A program made the position numbers and the translations under genes. The notes beneath the pieces are model-generated. The model was not told the origin of the DNA. It saw nothing but the letters and a program-made list of their open reading frames with translations, and ran no database searches. From Domibacillus sp. PGB-M46 (GTDB taxonomy: Bacteria > Bacillota > Bacilli > Bacillales > Domibacillaceae), in assembly GCF_022668875.1 (NCBI RefSeq), contig NZ_JAKGCR010000004.1:248001-312000 (forward strand): a stretch of 64,000 nucleotides of DNA, read 5' to 3'. Within the stretch, counting starts at the first letter, position 1. Each line of letters starts with the position of its first letter. This document shows, piece by piece, positions 24,532-33,757 of the stretch.

Positions 24532-24960
24532 ATGAAAATGGATGAAATGTTAAAGGATCTTTTAGAAAAAGCAAGCTTATATGGACTGCTCGCGAAAAAA
24601 TACGAGTATGTAGATCCTCAAAAGCACATGTATTATTATCAAAAACATTTTCAGTACGTAATGAAGGTAGAACAGCATTACATGATGCTTGAAGGGCGCA
24701 GCCATGCTCCCAAAAGAATGCCTAAAAGATGCGGATGTAACAAAGCTCCCCAAATGATGCCTGAAGGATATAACAATGCTCCTTATATGATGCCTGAGGC
24801 ACCCAATAACAATGCTCCTTATATGATGGGGGAGGGCCATGATAACAATGCTCCTCACATGATGCCTCAGGGCCATGATAACAACGCTCCTCATATGATG
24901 CCTCAGAGCCACGATAACAACGCTCCTCATATGATGCCTGGACAGTATCCAATGTATTAA
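24532..24960 (+). CDS. YGLLAKKYEYVDPQKHM-family protein with Met-Met repeat tail
   Basis: The 142-residue protein has a 50-residue core (MLKDLLEKASLYGLLAKKYE, then VDPQKHMYYYQKHFQYV). A basic hinge with a single CGC (PKRMPKRCGCNK) follows. The tail has about six units of 11-12 residues of the type GHDNNAPHMMPQ and ends PGQYPMY. AAAGGGGGAA precedes ATG 24532. Met/His/Asn-rich repeats of this kind occur in spore coat and metal-binding proteins, but I recognise no family. The upstream region is duplicated at 56.8 kb. Confidence 0.65.
   Translation: MKMDEMLKDLLEKASLYGLLAKKYEYVDPQKHMYYYQKHFQYVMKVEQHYMMLEGRSHAPKRMPKRCGCNKAPQMMPEGYNNAPYMMPEAPNNNAPYMMGEGHDNNAPHMMPQGHDNNAPHMMPQSHDNNAPHMMPGQYPMY
24765..24945 (+). 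repeat. 36-bp in-frame tandem repeats
   Basis: Units encode (G/S)(H/Y)DNNAP(H/Y)MMP(Q/E). The last three are nearly identical in DNA (GATAACAACGCTCCTCATAT type), so recent copy-number change is likely. Confidence 0.75.
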
Positions 24961-24964
24961 TTTT

Positions 24965-24997
24965 TATGAAGAAGTCGTTTTACACGGCTTCTTTTTA
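24965..24997 (+). terminator. Intrinsic terminator
   Basis: AGAAG(TCG)...CGGCTTCTTTTT just after the stop. Confidence 0.55.
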
Positions 24998-25272
24998 GTT
25001 AAGGAACGATTTTAGCGTTTTCCCTTACTCACCGCGACTGTACGCCACTGCTGTTGCCATTCCCCGCCCGATCCCTCGCTCTAGAAGCTTTCTTCGGGGC
25101 GAGAGGCTTGTCTCCAACATTAACAAAGACCTAACCTCCCTCCGAAAATGGCAAGCCTGCCCCGTTTATTTAAACGTCTTGTTATGTTTTAAATTAAAAA
25201 ATAACGCTTTATTTTCTTTTAAATGGGTAAATAAATAATTCAAAGATTTCCTTACAAGGAGGTTTCCAAAAC

Positions 25273-25443
25273 ATGCATCCCATTGAACTGTTTGGATGGT
25301 TTTTATCCGCTGTTTTAACGGTAAGCTTCATTGTTTCGGTCATTTTCCTATCAAGAAGATCCAAATCCTTTTTTAAATCAAACGATGAGTCTTCAAAAGA
25401 CAATAATCAAAAACTCAAAGACAAAGATAAACGATTTTATTAA
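25273..25443 (+). CDS. Small single-pass membrane protein (56 aa)
   Basis: The frame reads MHPIELFGWFLSAVLTVSFI, then VIFLSRRSKSFFKS and a charged tail (DNNQKLKDKDKRFY). CAAGGAGGTTTCC is a strong ribosome-binding site, which favours this over the open frame on the other strand. The tail is cytoplasmic by the positive-inside rule. Function unknown. Confidence 0.6.
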   Translation: MHPIELFGWFLSAVLTVSFIVSVIFLSRRSKSFFKSNDESSKDNNQKLKDKDKRFY

Positions 25444-25621
25444 AATGCTTCGCTTTTTTGTTTTTACTTTTGTCACTTCTTATCCACTCTCTTGCCCTTA
25501 ATTGTCCTGCCGCCCCTTTTATTTAATTCGAAGAAACTATTTCATTTTCCAATTTTCAGGTTTTAAGTCTTTCGCTCAGCCAGAGACCAAAGCCATTTAA
25601 TACTTGCAAGGAGCTGATACG

Positions 25622-25705
25622 ATGAACCCCGCTTTGTGGATTTTTATGTTCCTCCTTTTTTCAGTTGCTATCACCTTCGGCTACTATTGGGAAAAAAATG
25701 ATTAA
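25622..25705 (+). CDS. Tiny membrane peptide (27 aa)
   Basis: The peptide is MNPALWIFMFLLFSVAITFG followed by YYWEKND. CAAGGAGCTGATACG precedes ATG 25622 at perfect spacing. It resembles many sporulation-induced single-helix peptides, with no specific family. Confidence 0.5.
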   Translation: MNPALWIFMFLLFSVAITFGYYWEKND

Positions 25706-26235
25706 ATTGCATTTGCTGCAGCTCAATTGATTCAATAGTGATTGCAACGCACGGTGTGACACTATCAAACTTTGAAACCCTCAAATCAATAAACTGACTG
25801 TCATCTACCTAAATGACCTGCTGTGGCTGCTTTCTTTTTTCTGAAGCTTTTCAGTGCTGGCTCGAATACCCGGTCAGTATTTCCAATGGACCTTCTAGAA
25901 GCTGAACGGGTCAGCGCTGGGAAGCAGCGAGCTTTACGCACTCCTTGATTTTTGTGGACCATACATTTGAACTTTTCCACGAAAAGCCGGAGCTCTTGGC
26001 CAGCCTGACGCAACCAGCTTCTCCATATACTGCAAATGTAATGAACCAACTCAACCTCCTTTTCCACTCTCTCCATACTTTTCATTCAAGAAACTCAACG
26101 ATCATTTTTGCCATCTGACTTATCTATCTCTTTCAATGTTCAGCTTTTGTTTCCTCGTAAAAGTTCCACACGTATTCATGCATAATACACCTGGAATGAA
26201 ACAAGCTACTCAAAAATAGAAAGGAGCTGTTCACT
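25706..26235. other. Intergenic; one doubtful open frame
   Basis: A minus-strand frame (25801-26085) contains AAAAGGAGGTTGAG before a TTG, but the deduced protein (rich in Arg/Ser/Lys, no pattern) is not convincing. No other feature is seen until the AAAGGAG site of the next gene. Confidence 0.3.
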
Positions 26236-26385
26236 CTGGAAGATTTATTCATCATTTTTTCTGCTGAGATTGGCCGTCTTGTGGATGACTATCATAAATG
26301 TGAAGATGAGAACCTTAAGGAACTCATCCACAATGACATTCAACTTTTGAGCAAAGCATTGCTGGAATGCGAACAGGAAAAGTAA
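26236..26385 (+). CDS. Spo0E-like small protein, 49-aa family, copy 4 (CTG start)
   Basis: The product is (L/M)EDLFIIFSAEIGRLVDDYH, then KELIHNDIQLLSKALLECEQ. AAAGGAG ends about 9 bases before CTG 26236. The first ten codons match the ATG-started 8194 copy in position, which supports initiation at CTG. Confidence 0.6.
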   Translation: MEDLFIIFSAEIGRLVDDYHKCEDENLKELIHNDIQLLSKALLECEQEK

Positions 26386-26406
26386 GGTATATTACCTTTT
26401 TATTTT

Positions 26407-26535
26407 TCAGGTTCTATTATTGAATTTTGTACAGTGTTTATCGTGTTCTCCATTTGACCCATGTTCCTTCAGCTTTAAACTGCCGCTGATCTCTATGTTA
26501 ATAGTGGCTGGCTGAGGATTAGACATCACTTCCAT
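26407..26535 (-). pseudogene. Possible gene remnant
   Basis: From ATG 26535 the frame gives MEVMSNPQPATINIEISGSL then KLKEHGSNGEH. The same frame upstream reads KEQEL, a TAG, then RLENI, as if a longer helical N-terminus had been cut by a stop. The parent is not recognised. Confidence 0.3.
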
Positions 26536-26848
26536 AATATTTTCAAGCCTCTATAGCTCCTGTTCTTTTATGTGTTATTAAAGACAATGATGATTCCGAT
26601 GCGCTCGATTAAATAATCTGCAGCATCGGTTAAATACTTGAATTGATCTCATGCCGCCTCATCTCCTTTCAAAATTTCCAAACTCGCTATATTCCTTCAC
26701 GAAAGCAACCTTCGCAGTACTGGTTAGGCCATTCCATTGTTTTACTAAAATGACCTTTGCTACATTTTTAGCTTTGCTTTCCTTACTCCACAAAAAATAC
26801 CCGCTATCAATAACGGATAGCAGGCCTAAAAGAATCAAGTTAAAATAG

Positions 26849-26933
26849 TTATTTAGTTTTTGCTGGCGTTTCTGCTGGTGACTGTGTTGGAGTTTCTGCC
26901 TGGCGGCTTCGGTATTTCTGCAAAATCGCTCAA
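26849..26933 (-). pseudogene. Frameshifted copy of the Pro-rich MSDF protein
   Basis: TTG 26933 after AAGGAGAATTAAT gives SDFAEIPKPP, matching MSDFEEIPKQP of the 41722 gene. A single-base shift then moves the ETPTQSPAETPAKTK tail out of frame. The upstream 70 bases are also similar in the two copies. Confidence 0.55.
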
Positions 26934-27231
26934 ATTAATTCTCCTTGCCTGTATAGCATGTTATATTAATTTGATTAATTTACTCTGTCCTTGTTTTTAA
27001 AGCCGTGTTTCAGAAAAGAAGCTGTCGCGCATAGCAGGTCTGAAACTCTTGATGTTTATGCAAAGAAGAGCAAAGATGGCATCGCATGTGAACAATAAAA
27101 TTAAGCAGTCAACCAAGTAAAGCTGCATCAGCAATGAATACTTAAATACCCAGCCTCCAAAAATATCAGCAAATAACAAAGGACTTGCTCCACAAGTAAG
27201 CAAGCCCTTATTATTGATCTCTATCCATTAT

Positions 27232-28572
27232 TTATTTGAAATTCTTTAAAGGTAAATCGCTGGTGGACGCTTTGGGCTTCATACTAACAGGCTCAATTTC
27301 AATACGGCCGGCCAAAACGTCTTTTGCACGTTTTATATCGAGCAGTCTTTCCCAGCGTGCGATGACAAATGTTGCTACTGCATAGCCAATAATGTTGACA
27401 GTTGTACGGTAATTACCCATAAAGCGGTCTGGAGCAAGCATCAGTGCTACCGCTGCAACAGGAATAGAGCCTGTGGCAGCTGCGGTTGCAGACAGCGCTA
27501 CGAATGCAGATCCCGGAATACCGGCCATCCCTTTTGACGTTAATAAAAGAACTCCTAAAATCATAAGCTGGTCCATTAAACTTAGGTCAATCCCCACCGC
27601 CTGCGCAAGGAACACCAAGGCAAGTGACAGGTAAATGGAAGCACCATCCAAGTTAAAAGAATAACCAGTTGGAATAACCAGCCCGACTACCGCACGATTA
27701 CAGCCCGCGTCTTCTAACTTGTCCATTAGTTGCGGCATGACAGCTTCTGAAGATCCTGTTGCAAAAGCGAGCATAATTTCCTCACGAATATAGACAATTA
27801 CTTTCCAAAGGTTTAGGCCTAAAAATACACGTGTGATAATAGCTAATACGACAATAAAAGCAAGACACGCAGTAGTCATTGCAATAAACAACTTACCAAA
27901 AGATAAAAGTGTGCCCATTCCATACTGACTAACGGCAAAGGCCATCGCACCAAAAGTGGCAATTGCTGTCAGCTTCATAATGTAATCCATAATCTTAAAC
28001 AAGACTTCATTCACTTTTTCTAGTAAATCAAGAATCGTTTCACTTGTACGCCCGCCTACATGAACAAGCGCAAAGCCGAACAGGCAGGAGATAAGTAAAA
28101 CCTGCAGCATTGAGTTTGTTGTAAAGGCACCTACCGCACTGTCAGGAATAATACTCATTAAAAATTCAGCTTCACTTGGCAATTCAGATCCTTGGGTTTT
28201 TTCTTCTACTGCTTCTGTAGTTAACGTCGAAGGATTTACATTCATACCTTCACCAGGATTCATCAGGTTTGCAACAACCATTCCGATAATCAAGGCAAGA
28301 GTTGTTACAATTTCGAAGTAGAGCAGTGTCTTACCACCAATTCGGCCTACTGTTTTAATATTCCCCACTTTGGCAATCCCGACCACCACTACACTAAACA
28401 CTAGCGGAGCAATAATCATTTTGATCAGTTTTACAAAACCATCACCCAGCGGCTTTAAAGCAAGACCAATATCAGGAAATGCATAGCCGACTAAAACCCC
28501 CGCTACAATTGCAACCATAATTTGAAAGAATAATCCCTTATAAAAAGGAACTTTCACTTTTTCTTTCTTCAT
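27232..28572 (-). CDS. Dicarboxylate/amino acid:cation symporter (DctA/GltP family)
   Basis: This is a 446-residue transporter of the DAACS family, which moves C4-dicarboxylates or glutamate/aspartate inward with H+ or Na+. Family motifs seen: PLVFSVVVVGIA near the start, the FATGSSEAVMPQLMDKLE hairpin region, VIPTGYSFNLDGASIYLSLA and the C-terminal APDRFMGNYRTTVNIIG. The Arg of the last segment is in the place that favours acidic substrates. The length is typical. ATG 28572 has AGAGGCAG upstream. It stands alone, without a two-component DctBS/R pair. Confidence 0.88.
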   Translation of the reverse strand: MKKEKVKVPFYKGLFFQIMVAIVAGVLVGYAFPDIGLALKPLGDGFVKLIKMIIAPLVFSVVVVGIAKVGNIKTVGRIGGKTLLYFEIVTTLALIIGMVVANLMNPGEGMNVNPSTLTTEAVEEKTQGSELPSEAEFLMSIIPDSAVGAFTTNSMLQVLLISCLFGFALVHVGGRTSETILDLLEKVNEVLFKIMDYIMKLTAIATFGAMAFAVSQYGMGTLLSFGKLFIAMTTACLAFIVVLAIITRVFLGLNLWKVIVYIREEIMLAFATGSSEAVMPQLMDKLEDAGCNRAVVGLVIPTGYSFNLDGASIYLSLALVFLAQAVGIDLSLMDQLMILGVLLLTSKGMAGIPGSAFVALSATAAATGSIPVAAVALMLAPDRFMGNYRTTVNIIGYAVATFVIARWERLLDIKRAKDVLAGRIEIEPVSMKPKASTSDLPLKNFK

Positions 28573-28811
28573 CTGCCTCTCTCCCTTTTACATTATTTCG
28601 ATGATCTTTATGTAATAAAAAGTAACATTAAATATCTCTTAATCATCTTAAACTATGATTAGTAAGATTTCATTGTTCATCATAGCTAATTATTTCATCA
28701 TTTTTAGTTGTTTCTTCTATTTATTTTCCTGAATAAAACTGCATAGTAAACAATTGTAATTTTTTATGTGATTTTTTATTCCACTGAATTTAAAATAATA
28801 AATAAAAAGCC

Positions 28812-28847
28812 GTACCAGCAAGATGACTGGTACGGCTTTTACTCATA
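28812..28847. terminator. Strong terminator
   Basis: AAAAGCCGTACCAG pairs with CTGGTACGGCTTTT. Confidence 0.85.
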
Positions 28848-28866
28848 ATTTAATGAATAGTAAAAC

Positions 28867-28977
28867 CTATTCTCCGGCATAAGCAGCTAGTGCTGCATTA
28901 AAAAAAGAATCGTTTAAAAACGGCTTGAACTCCGCAAAGTATCCCGACAGCATGACAAAAGATGGATGCAGCCACAA
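28867..28977 (-). CDS. Possible 36-aa peptide or gene end
   Basis: TTG 28977 after AAGGAA gives LWLHPSFVMLSGYFAEFKPF and NAALAAYAGE. The composition is protein-like, but length and start are weak. It lies just upstream of the terminator at 28812 on its strand. Confidence 0.3.
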   Translation of the reverse strand: MWLHPSFVMLSGYFAEFKPFLNDSFFNAALAAYAGE

Positions 28978-29216
28978 AATAGTTTCCTTATAATTTTATT
29001 TATGTTTCAACATTGCACTTTAAGATGCCTTCTTTTTAACGCGGTATAAAAGCGGACGTCCTGTGAAAAATGGCATGGATACGCACTAAGCCTTCCTTTC
29101 TTCTGTTCGTTATAGTTAATTTTCCTTACTGAAAATGAGAGGCTTTACCCTTTCTTGGCAAAACAGGAATCTGTTACACTCATGAAATAACAATTGAATA
29201 CGGAGGTTGTCCCTTA

Positions 29217-29543
29217 ATGTCTGTCACATTATGCGTGTCCTGCCATACAAGTCAGGCCGTTTTAAAAGAAAATGAAAAACCTTTTTGCCTGCCCTGTTAT
29301 TCAACCCTAACGGGAATTAAGTTCCAGGAGGAATCGGAGCCTGCTGAATCCGATCGTCCGTCTTTCTTTTTCGACTCAGGCGCTATCCCCACATTAGAAC
29401 TTCTTGCTGAAACATTGCGGTCATTAAAACAAGAAGAGATTGAGACAATCCGCTCGGAAAACATGTTGGATGCTGCAAAAGCTAAAAAGCAATTGGACCA
29501 GTTTATTTATGAAGCAGAATCGCTTATCCAAAATTTCAAATAA
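29217..29543 (+). CDS. Zinc-ribbon protein (108 aa)
   Basis: An N-terminal treble-clef or ribbon with CVSCHTSQ and CLPCYSTL (CxxC twice, 19 apart) precedes an acidic linker and a helical C-terminal half (LKQEEIETIRSENMLDAAKA, then LDQFIYEAESLIQNF). Zinc binding is likely. ATG 29217 follows CGGAGGTTGTCCCTTA. The role is unknown; a DNA, RNA or chaperone function is possible. Confidence 0.65.
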   Translation: MSVTLCVSCHTSQAVLKENEKPFCLPCYSTLTGIKFQEESEPAESDRPSFFFDSGAIPTLELLAETLRSLKQEEIETIRSENMLDAAKAKKQLDQFIYEAESLIQNFK

Positions 29544-29779
29544 GATTCTCTTATTTTTAGTGAATACATATTATCCAAATAGAAACTTTCTCTAAAGTTT
29601 GTTCATGATTGCGTTTGAGCCCAAGTTATAACATACCTTTGTTTTTTCTCAAGAGCCCCGTATAACATGGAGGCTCTTTGCATATTGATTGTTTCATTTT
29701 GAGCGAATGAGAAAAAGACTATCCTCTCATCGTCAATAGCGAACCAGTTTTTACCTAAGAAATCAAATCCATTAACCCT
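29544..29779. other. Intergenic with a terminator
   Basis: AAGAGCC...GGCTCTT at 29651-29679 is the only clear element. No gene seen. Confidence 0.4.
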
Positions 29780-29976
29780 AAAATCAAGCGACTGGTCATC
29801 GGCATGTCAGCGTCACTAGTATTGAACAGCTGAAAAAGCGCACAAGGCGGTTCAAAACACACGTCATTTTTGATACAAATCTATGCAGGAGATATACAAA
29901 CGGAGTGAAAAAAGACCACCAAGCTTATGACAACAAGTGTGACTGTGATAACAGCGGACAGGCTTGCGAAAGGTAA
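29780..29976 (+). pseudogene. Secreted excalibur-domain protein, frameshifted
   Basis: One frame begins KIKRLVIGMSASLVL, a typical start of a secreted protein, and breaks off. The +1 frame continues with FKTHVIFDTNLCRRYTNGV, then KKDHQAYDNKCDCDNSGQ and ACER*. That end is the excalibur calcium-binding pattern (AY..K.D.DxxGxACER). The gene therefore appears broken by a frameshift near 29825. A terminator follows. A short intact excalibur protein lies at 36964. Confidence 0.55.
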
Positions 29977-30003
29977 AGAACAAGTAATGAATTTTCTAAA
30001 GTA

Positions 30004-30038
30004 AAAACCGTATCAGTTAACATACTGATACGGCTTTT
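30004..30038 (+). terminator. Strong terminator
   Basis: CCGTATCAGT-taacat-ACTGATACGG then CTTTT. The same stem recurs at 37889. Confidence 0.8.
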
Positions 30039-30483
30039 ACTCATTGATTATGCTTGAGCAGCTTCTCTGGGACTTCAATTTCAATATACAAACAGAAATG
30101 AATAAGCGTTACTAATATTGTGCCAGAATTGATAAATAAATACATACAATTGCCGCAGTAAATAAGAAGACAGAATTCAGAAAGTTTTTCCGCATTTTAA
30201 TGCCCTATGTACAAAAAAAGATTGCCGCAGCTGATTTGGAGCCACTTTGATAATAGGCATTATTCAAGAAAAATGAACTGCTACAAATAATAGCACTTAG
30301 TAAAGTGAGGGAGATTGGTATTTTAAACCACAAGGGCTCTGTTAAGAATGGTTTGATTATAAATTTAAACTACCGCATAACGGTATAACTTCCTTCAAGA
30401 AGCTCTTCACCTAATTGAATATAAGATTATTCAGCGGATCGAAAACTAATTGTACTACGGTTGAGACCTTAAAAAGTGCATAA
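30039..30483. other. Intergenic, nothing seen
   Basis: No open frame with a ribosome-binding site, no clear hairpin, no repeat. Confidence 0.4.
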
Positions 30484-30508
30484 TAAAAAACCTCAAAAAG
30501 AGGCCTTC

Positions 30509-30712
30509 TTATTTGAAAAATATTGATATCAAGACAAAGCCTATTAAAATTACAAGGATTAGAATGCCGAGACCTTTCCAACCTAAACTCCCTGCTAAAC
30601 CAGCAAGGTTTTCATTCAATGCATCATTCATATTTCCAGTTGGATTTCTTTTTAGTTCTTCTTGTCTTAGTCTTTCTCTTGTTCTTTCAGGCGTTTCTTT
30701 ATCTTTGCTCAT
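30509..30712 (-). CDS. DUF6366-family small membrane protein
   Basis: The 67-residue protein has a charged head (KDKETPERTRERLRQEELKR, then NPTGNMNDAL) and a C-terminal helix (GWKGLGILILVILIGFVLIS). The pairing of RERLRQEELKRNP with LGWKG.GILI matches DUF6366. The start ATG 30712 follows CAGGGGTGCCAAA. It is probably membrane-anchored by its C-terminal helix. Function unknown. Confidence 0.7.
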   Translation of the reverse strand: MSKDKETPERTRERLRQEELKRNPTGNMNDALNENLAGLAGSLGWKGLGILILVILIGFVLISIFFK

Positions 30713-31162
30713 TTTGGCACCCCTGTTTTCTGTAATTCTAACATAGTCTGTTAATTCTCGAATAATCAATCTTGTTTAAATGGCTACATAAGGTAATATT
30801 GCAATGTTATAGAACGTTCTCAATTACCTGTAGCCAAAGTAATATTCTTTATGGAAAAGCCTTTTTTAAAGACAAAAAGCCGGAACACCTCGTGAACCGG
30901 TACGGATTTTTCGCACAACTCAACAGTCAATAAAGGGAAATCGCAAAGAATTATTACTTGTCTTTATAGCCAGCAGCAAACTGATACTGTTGAGCTGGGA
31001 AATAACGAGAGAAAAGCAGAGCATATTAAAATAAAGAGCATGAAAACAACCATAAATATGAAAAAACAAAGCCGGAACTGTTGTGAAATCAACGTTACCG
31101 GCTTTGTTTTTTATAAAATTTTAATCTCAAAGGGATTTGAGGACAATTCCTTTATTATTGAA
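30713..31162. other. Intergenic with terminators
   Basis: ACAAAGCCGG...CCGGCTTTGT with flanking A and T runs (31061-31112) ends the pnkp transcript. Nothing else is recognised. Confidence 0.45.
31061..31113. terminator. Strong terminator downstream of pnkp
   Basis: Fifteen-base arms (AAAAAACAAAGCCGG / CCGGCTTTGTTTTTT) around a 22-base loop. Confidence 0.75.
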
Positions 31163-33757
31163 TCAAAGTCTTGGATCTATAACGGGGTCCGATTCAAGAG
31201 CTAGCACTGCCAGTGTACATCCGTGTATTCGTTCAATGGATTCTTTGTTAACGAATCGCTCAATGCCTTCAATCCCAAGTGCAAATTCTTTCAGTGCCAT
31301 CTTTTGCTTTTTGCCAGTATTTCTTTTTTTCAGCCTCTCCAGGTTTTGAGGCTCTAAATAATCCATTCCATAAATGATGTGCAGATACTTCTGGCCTCTC
31401 ACTTTGATTGCTGGCTGTATCAGCTTTCCTTTACCATGGGCAACGAAGAATTCCGGCTTGATTACAATGCCTTCGTGCCCATCCTTTGTCATTTCCTCCC
31501 ACCACTTGATTACCTCTTTTTCATCATCCTCGCTTGTAATCACTTTATAGTCTGTTTCAATGAAATAGTCAGACATGCCGGCGAGCAAACGATTCATCTC
31601 CATATGCCATATATGCGGCTGATCAAAAAAGGTCTTTCCGCTATGAGCCAAAATATGAAAAGGAGCAATTTGAATATCGTCCATTGTTTGGACATCCCAG
31701 CAATATTTCTGAAAAACTTGTTTGAATGTATGAGCGTTCTCAAGCTTTTGTTCATACTCTCTCAGCCAGTCCTGTACCTGCCCCTGATTTCCATGTGAGA
31801 TGCCGAGTTTTTCAACTAATGCTGTCCGATCCAGCACAGCATTTTCTGCCACATGGGCATACTGGCTGCTAATCAATTCTTTCGCTTTTAAATTCCATGG
31901 CATGATCTCTGCGTCCATTAAAACAAAGTCGGTTTCATAATTGTTGAAATAGCCGCCTTTGGTTAAATCAGCGCATAGCTTTGCCAGCAGCTCCGTTTCC
32001 TGCTCACGGCTAAAAAAGCGCCGGCCGCTTCTTGTATAAATCACACCAAGCGAATTTATTCCTATGTGTTTTTTAGAGGATTCGCAATCCTTAAACAGAA
32101 GCAAGACAGCCCGGCTGCCCATGTGCTTTTTCTCCGCAATCATCTTAGTAATCCCGTGGTCCCGGTAATACCGAAATGCTTCTGCCGGATGCTCTAAAAA
32201 ACCAGCTTCAGCAGAGGTGTCAGGTGTCGGGCTCATCGTTGGCGGGATATAGACAAGCTGCTCAATCGGGACTGTTACATGAGATACCGCATCGATAGCC
32301 GGCTTTACGATACTCTCCGCCACTTGAACTTCTCCCAGCTCTTTTGTCAGTACGCTGTAGCCGTTCAGAAACGCACCGATGTTTGGGGGATTTAACCGGG
32401 CTTTTTCCCACTCTGTCAGCGGGTTATCCAATACCCCTGCGTAGTCTTTCTTTGCTTGGACAGAAACATATTCTTTCTCTGGATAACGAAATGCTGTCAA
32501 TTTTCCGCCGAACACAACGCCTTGATCAATGTTAATTGTATTATTTATCACGAGTGGGCGCGGCTTCGGATCGTGGCCCCAAACAATAAGAGTCTGCTGC
32601 TTATGACCCGTAAACCAATCTTTTCGTACAGGCTTTCCTTTTTCATCCAATCCATCCGTATCACCGTACCGGCAAAAGTCCTGCACAGCAGGTGACTGCC
32701 TGCCTATAAATTCATCTTTAATCCCCGCATGTGTGCAAACAAGAACCGGAGACCCGTTTCTCGTTAAGACATAATGGGATGGTGCTTTCAATAGAAACTC
32801 TTTTAAATCATTTTTTATTTCTTCCGTCTGCTCTTTTCCGTTCTGTACTTCGAAAAGATCCAGTTCTTCCTTCACTCGCTCATCCCCATGGGACAGTGTA
32901 ACCTTGCGCTTGTCGAGCCAGCGGGCAATCTTCCAACCATGGTTACTGTCGATCATATAAGCAAGGCCTTCCTTTACATGCCGGCAGAAAAACAGCATGG
33001 TCTCTAGTGACATTGGCCCGCGGCTCATAATATCGCCGAGCGATAAAAAGCGTCTCCCCTCGGGATGAACATAAAAATGCTGTTCATTTTTCACATAACC
33101 CAGCTTTTCAAGCAGCGCAATCATTTCCTCAAAGCAGCCATGAATATCACCAATCACATCAATGCCCTGACCGATATCGATTTCCAAAGGATTCGAATGG
33201 CGATGTACATGTATTTCTTTTGTTGTATTAATAGTATATACTGCCTTGTAGCCTTCTTTTTTGACGAAGTGTTTTTCCCGTTTAAATGTTTGGTACTGCT
33301 GCCGGACCCGGCGCTTTCCTCGTGGATGCTTTCGCGCTTCATCCCGATTTAACAAAACGGATTCTTCTGTATCCAACAGAATCGCTGTGATCGGCAGATG
33401 ATGTTTCCTGGCAATGTCCACGTACCGCTTCCGGTCGTCTGGATGAAGGTTTGTTGCATCAATGATCGACAACTTATTTAAACGGCATCTTGTTTCAATA
33501 AGCGCATCCATCATCGCAAACGCTTCCTGTGATACTCTTTGGTACAATTCTTTAGCATAAAGTACTTCACCTTTTGACAGATCACGCCACTCCATAAATT
33601 CCTCGTCGTTCACCAGCAGCCGAAAGGCATCCGAACTGATTACTTCCGACTGCTTGATTTCCCCCTGGTCAATCTTTGTTTGGAGAAGCGTTGATTTCCC
33701 GCTGTTTGATGGACCAATAAGCAGAACTATGCCTGCATGCGGCAAAGAAATGTTCAT
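31163..33757 (-). CDS. pnkp: Polynucleotide kinase-phosphatase-ligase (bacterial Pnkp)
   Basis: The 864-residue RNA-repair enzyme has three parts. An N-terminal kinase carries P-loop GPSNSGKSTLL (about 14-24). A metallophosphatase follows (about 190-470: DVIGDIHGCF, LGDIMSRGP, CTHAGI, VWGHDPKPR). The C-terminal ligase/adenylyltransferase has the lysine motif EKKHMGSRA near 542, EGIVIKPE and KVRGQKYLHIIYG. The enzyme heals and seals broken RNA and works with Hen1, which 2'-O-methylates the 3' end. The ATG overlaps the hen1 stop (ATGA), so translation is coupled. One deviation: the usual NHD/E of the phosphatase reads SNHG. Confidence 0.93.
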   Translation of the reverse strand: MNISLPHAGIVLLIGPSNSGKSTLLQTKIDQGEIKQSEVISSDAFRLLVNDEEFMEWRDLSKGEVLYAKELYQRVSQEAFAMMDALIETRCRLNKLSIIDATNLHPDDRKRYVDIARKHHLPITAILLDTEESVLLNRDEARKHPRGKRRVRQQYQTFKREKHFVKKEGYKAVYTINTTKEIHVHRHSNPLEIDIGQGIDVIGDIHGCFEEMIALLEKLGYVKNEQHFYVHPEGRRFLSLGDIMSRGPMSLETMLFFCRHVKEGLAYMIDSNHGWKIARWLDKRKVTLSHGDERVKEELDLFEVQNGKEQTEEIKNDLKEFLLKAPSHYVLTRNGSPVLVCTHAGIKDEFIGRQSPAVQDFCRYGDTDGLDEKGKPVRKDWFTGHKQQTLIVWGHDPKPRPLVINNTINIDQGVVFGGKLTAFRYPEKEYVSVQAKKDYAGVLDNPLTEWEKARLNPPNIGAFLNGYSVLTKELGEVQVAESIVKPAIDAVSHVTVPIEQLVYIPPTMSPTPDTSAEAGFLEHPAEAFRYYRDHGITKMIAEKKHMGSRAVLLLFKDCESSKKHIGINSLGVIYTRSGRRFFSREQETELLAKLCADLTKGGYFNNYETDFVLMDAEIMPWNLKAKELISSQYAHVAENAVLDRTALVEKLGISHGNQGQVQDWLREYEQKLENAHTFKQVFQKYCWDVQTMDDIQIAPFHILAHSGKTFFDQPHIWHMEMNRLLAGMSDYFIETDYKVITSEDDEKEVIKWWEEMTKDGHEGIVIKPEFFVAHGKGKLIQPAIKVRGQKYLHIIYGMDYLEPQNLERLKKRNTGKKQKMALKEFALGIEGIERFVNKESIERIHGCTLAVLALESDPVIDPRL

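Larger units (their letters stand above)
28573..29216. other. Intergenic with terminator and one short frame
   Basis: A strong terminator lies at 28812-28847. A minus-strand frame (28867-28977, 36 aa) is listed separately. 29040-29200 shows only the ribosome-binding site CGGAGG of the next gene. Confidence 0.4.

Noticed and set aside
25209-25403. Minus-strand frame of 64 codons
   Set aside because: It is antisense to the 25273 gene, which has a strong ribosome-binding site and a clear membrane helix.
25801-26085. Minus-strand frame with an internal AAAAGGAGG
   Set aside because: The site could start a TTG gene, but the product has no structure-like pattern and no relatives that I recognise. 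Left as an open question.
26997-27203. Minus-strand frame of 68 codons with a hydrophobic part
   Set aside because: It has no ribosome-binding site. Its right end is the dctA-side terminator region, and similarity to 42.0 kb is better explained by duplicated intergenic DNA.
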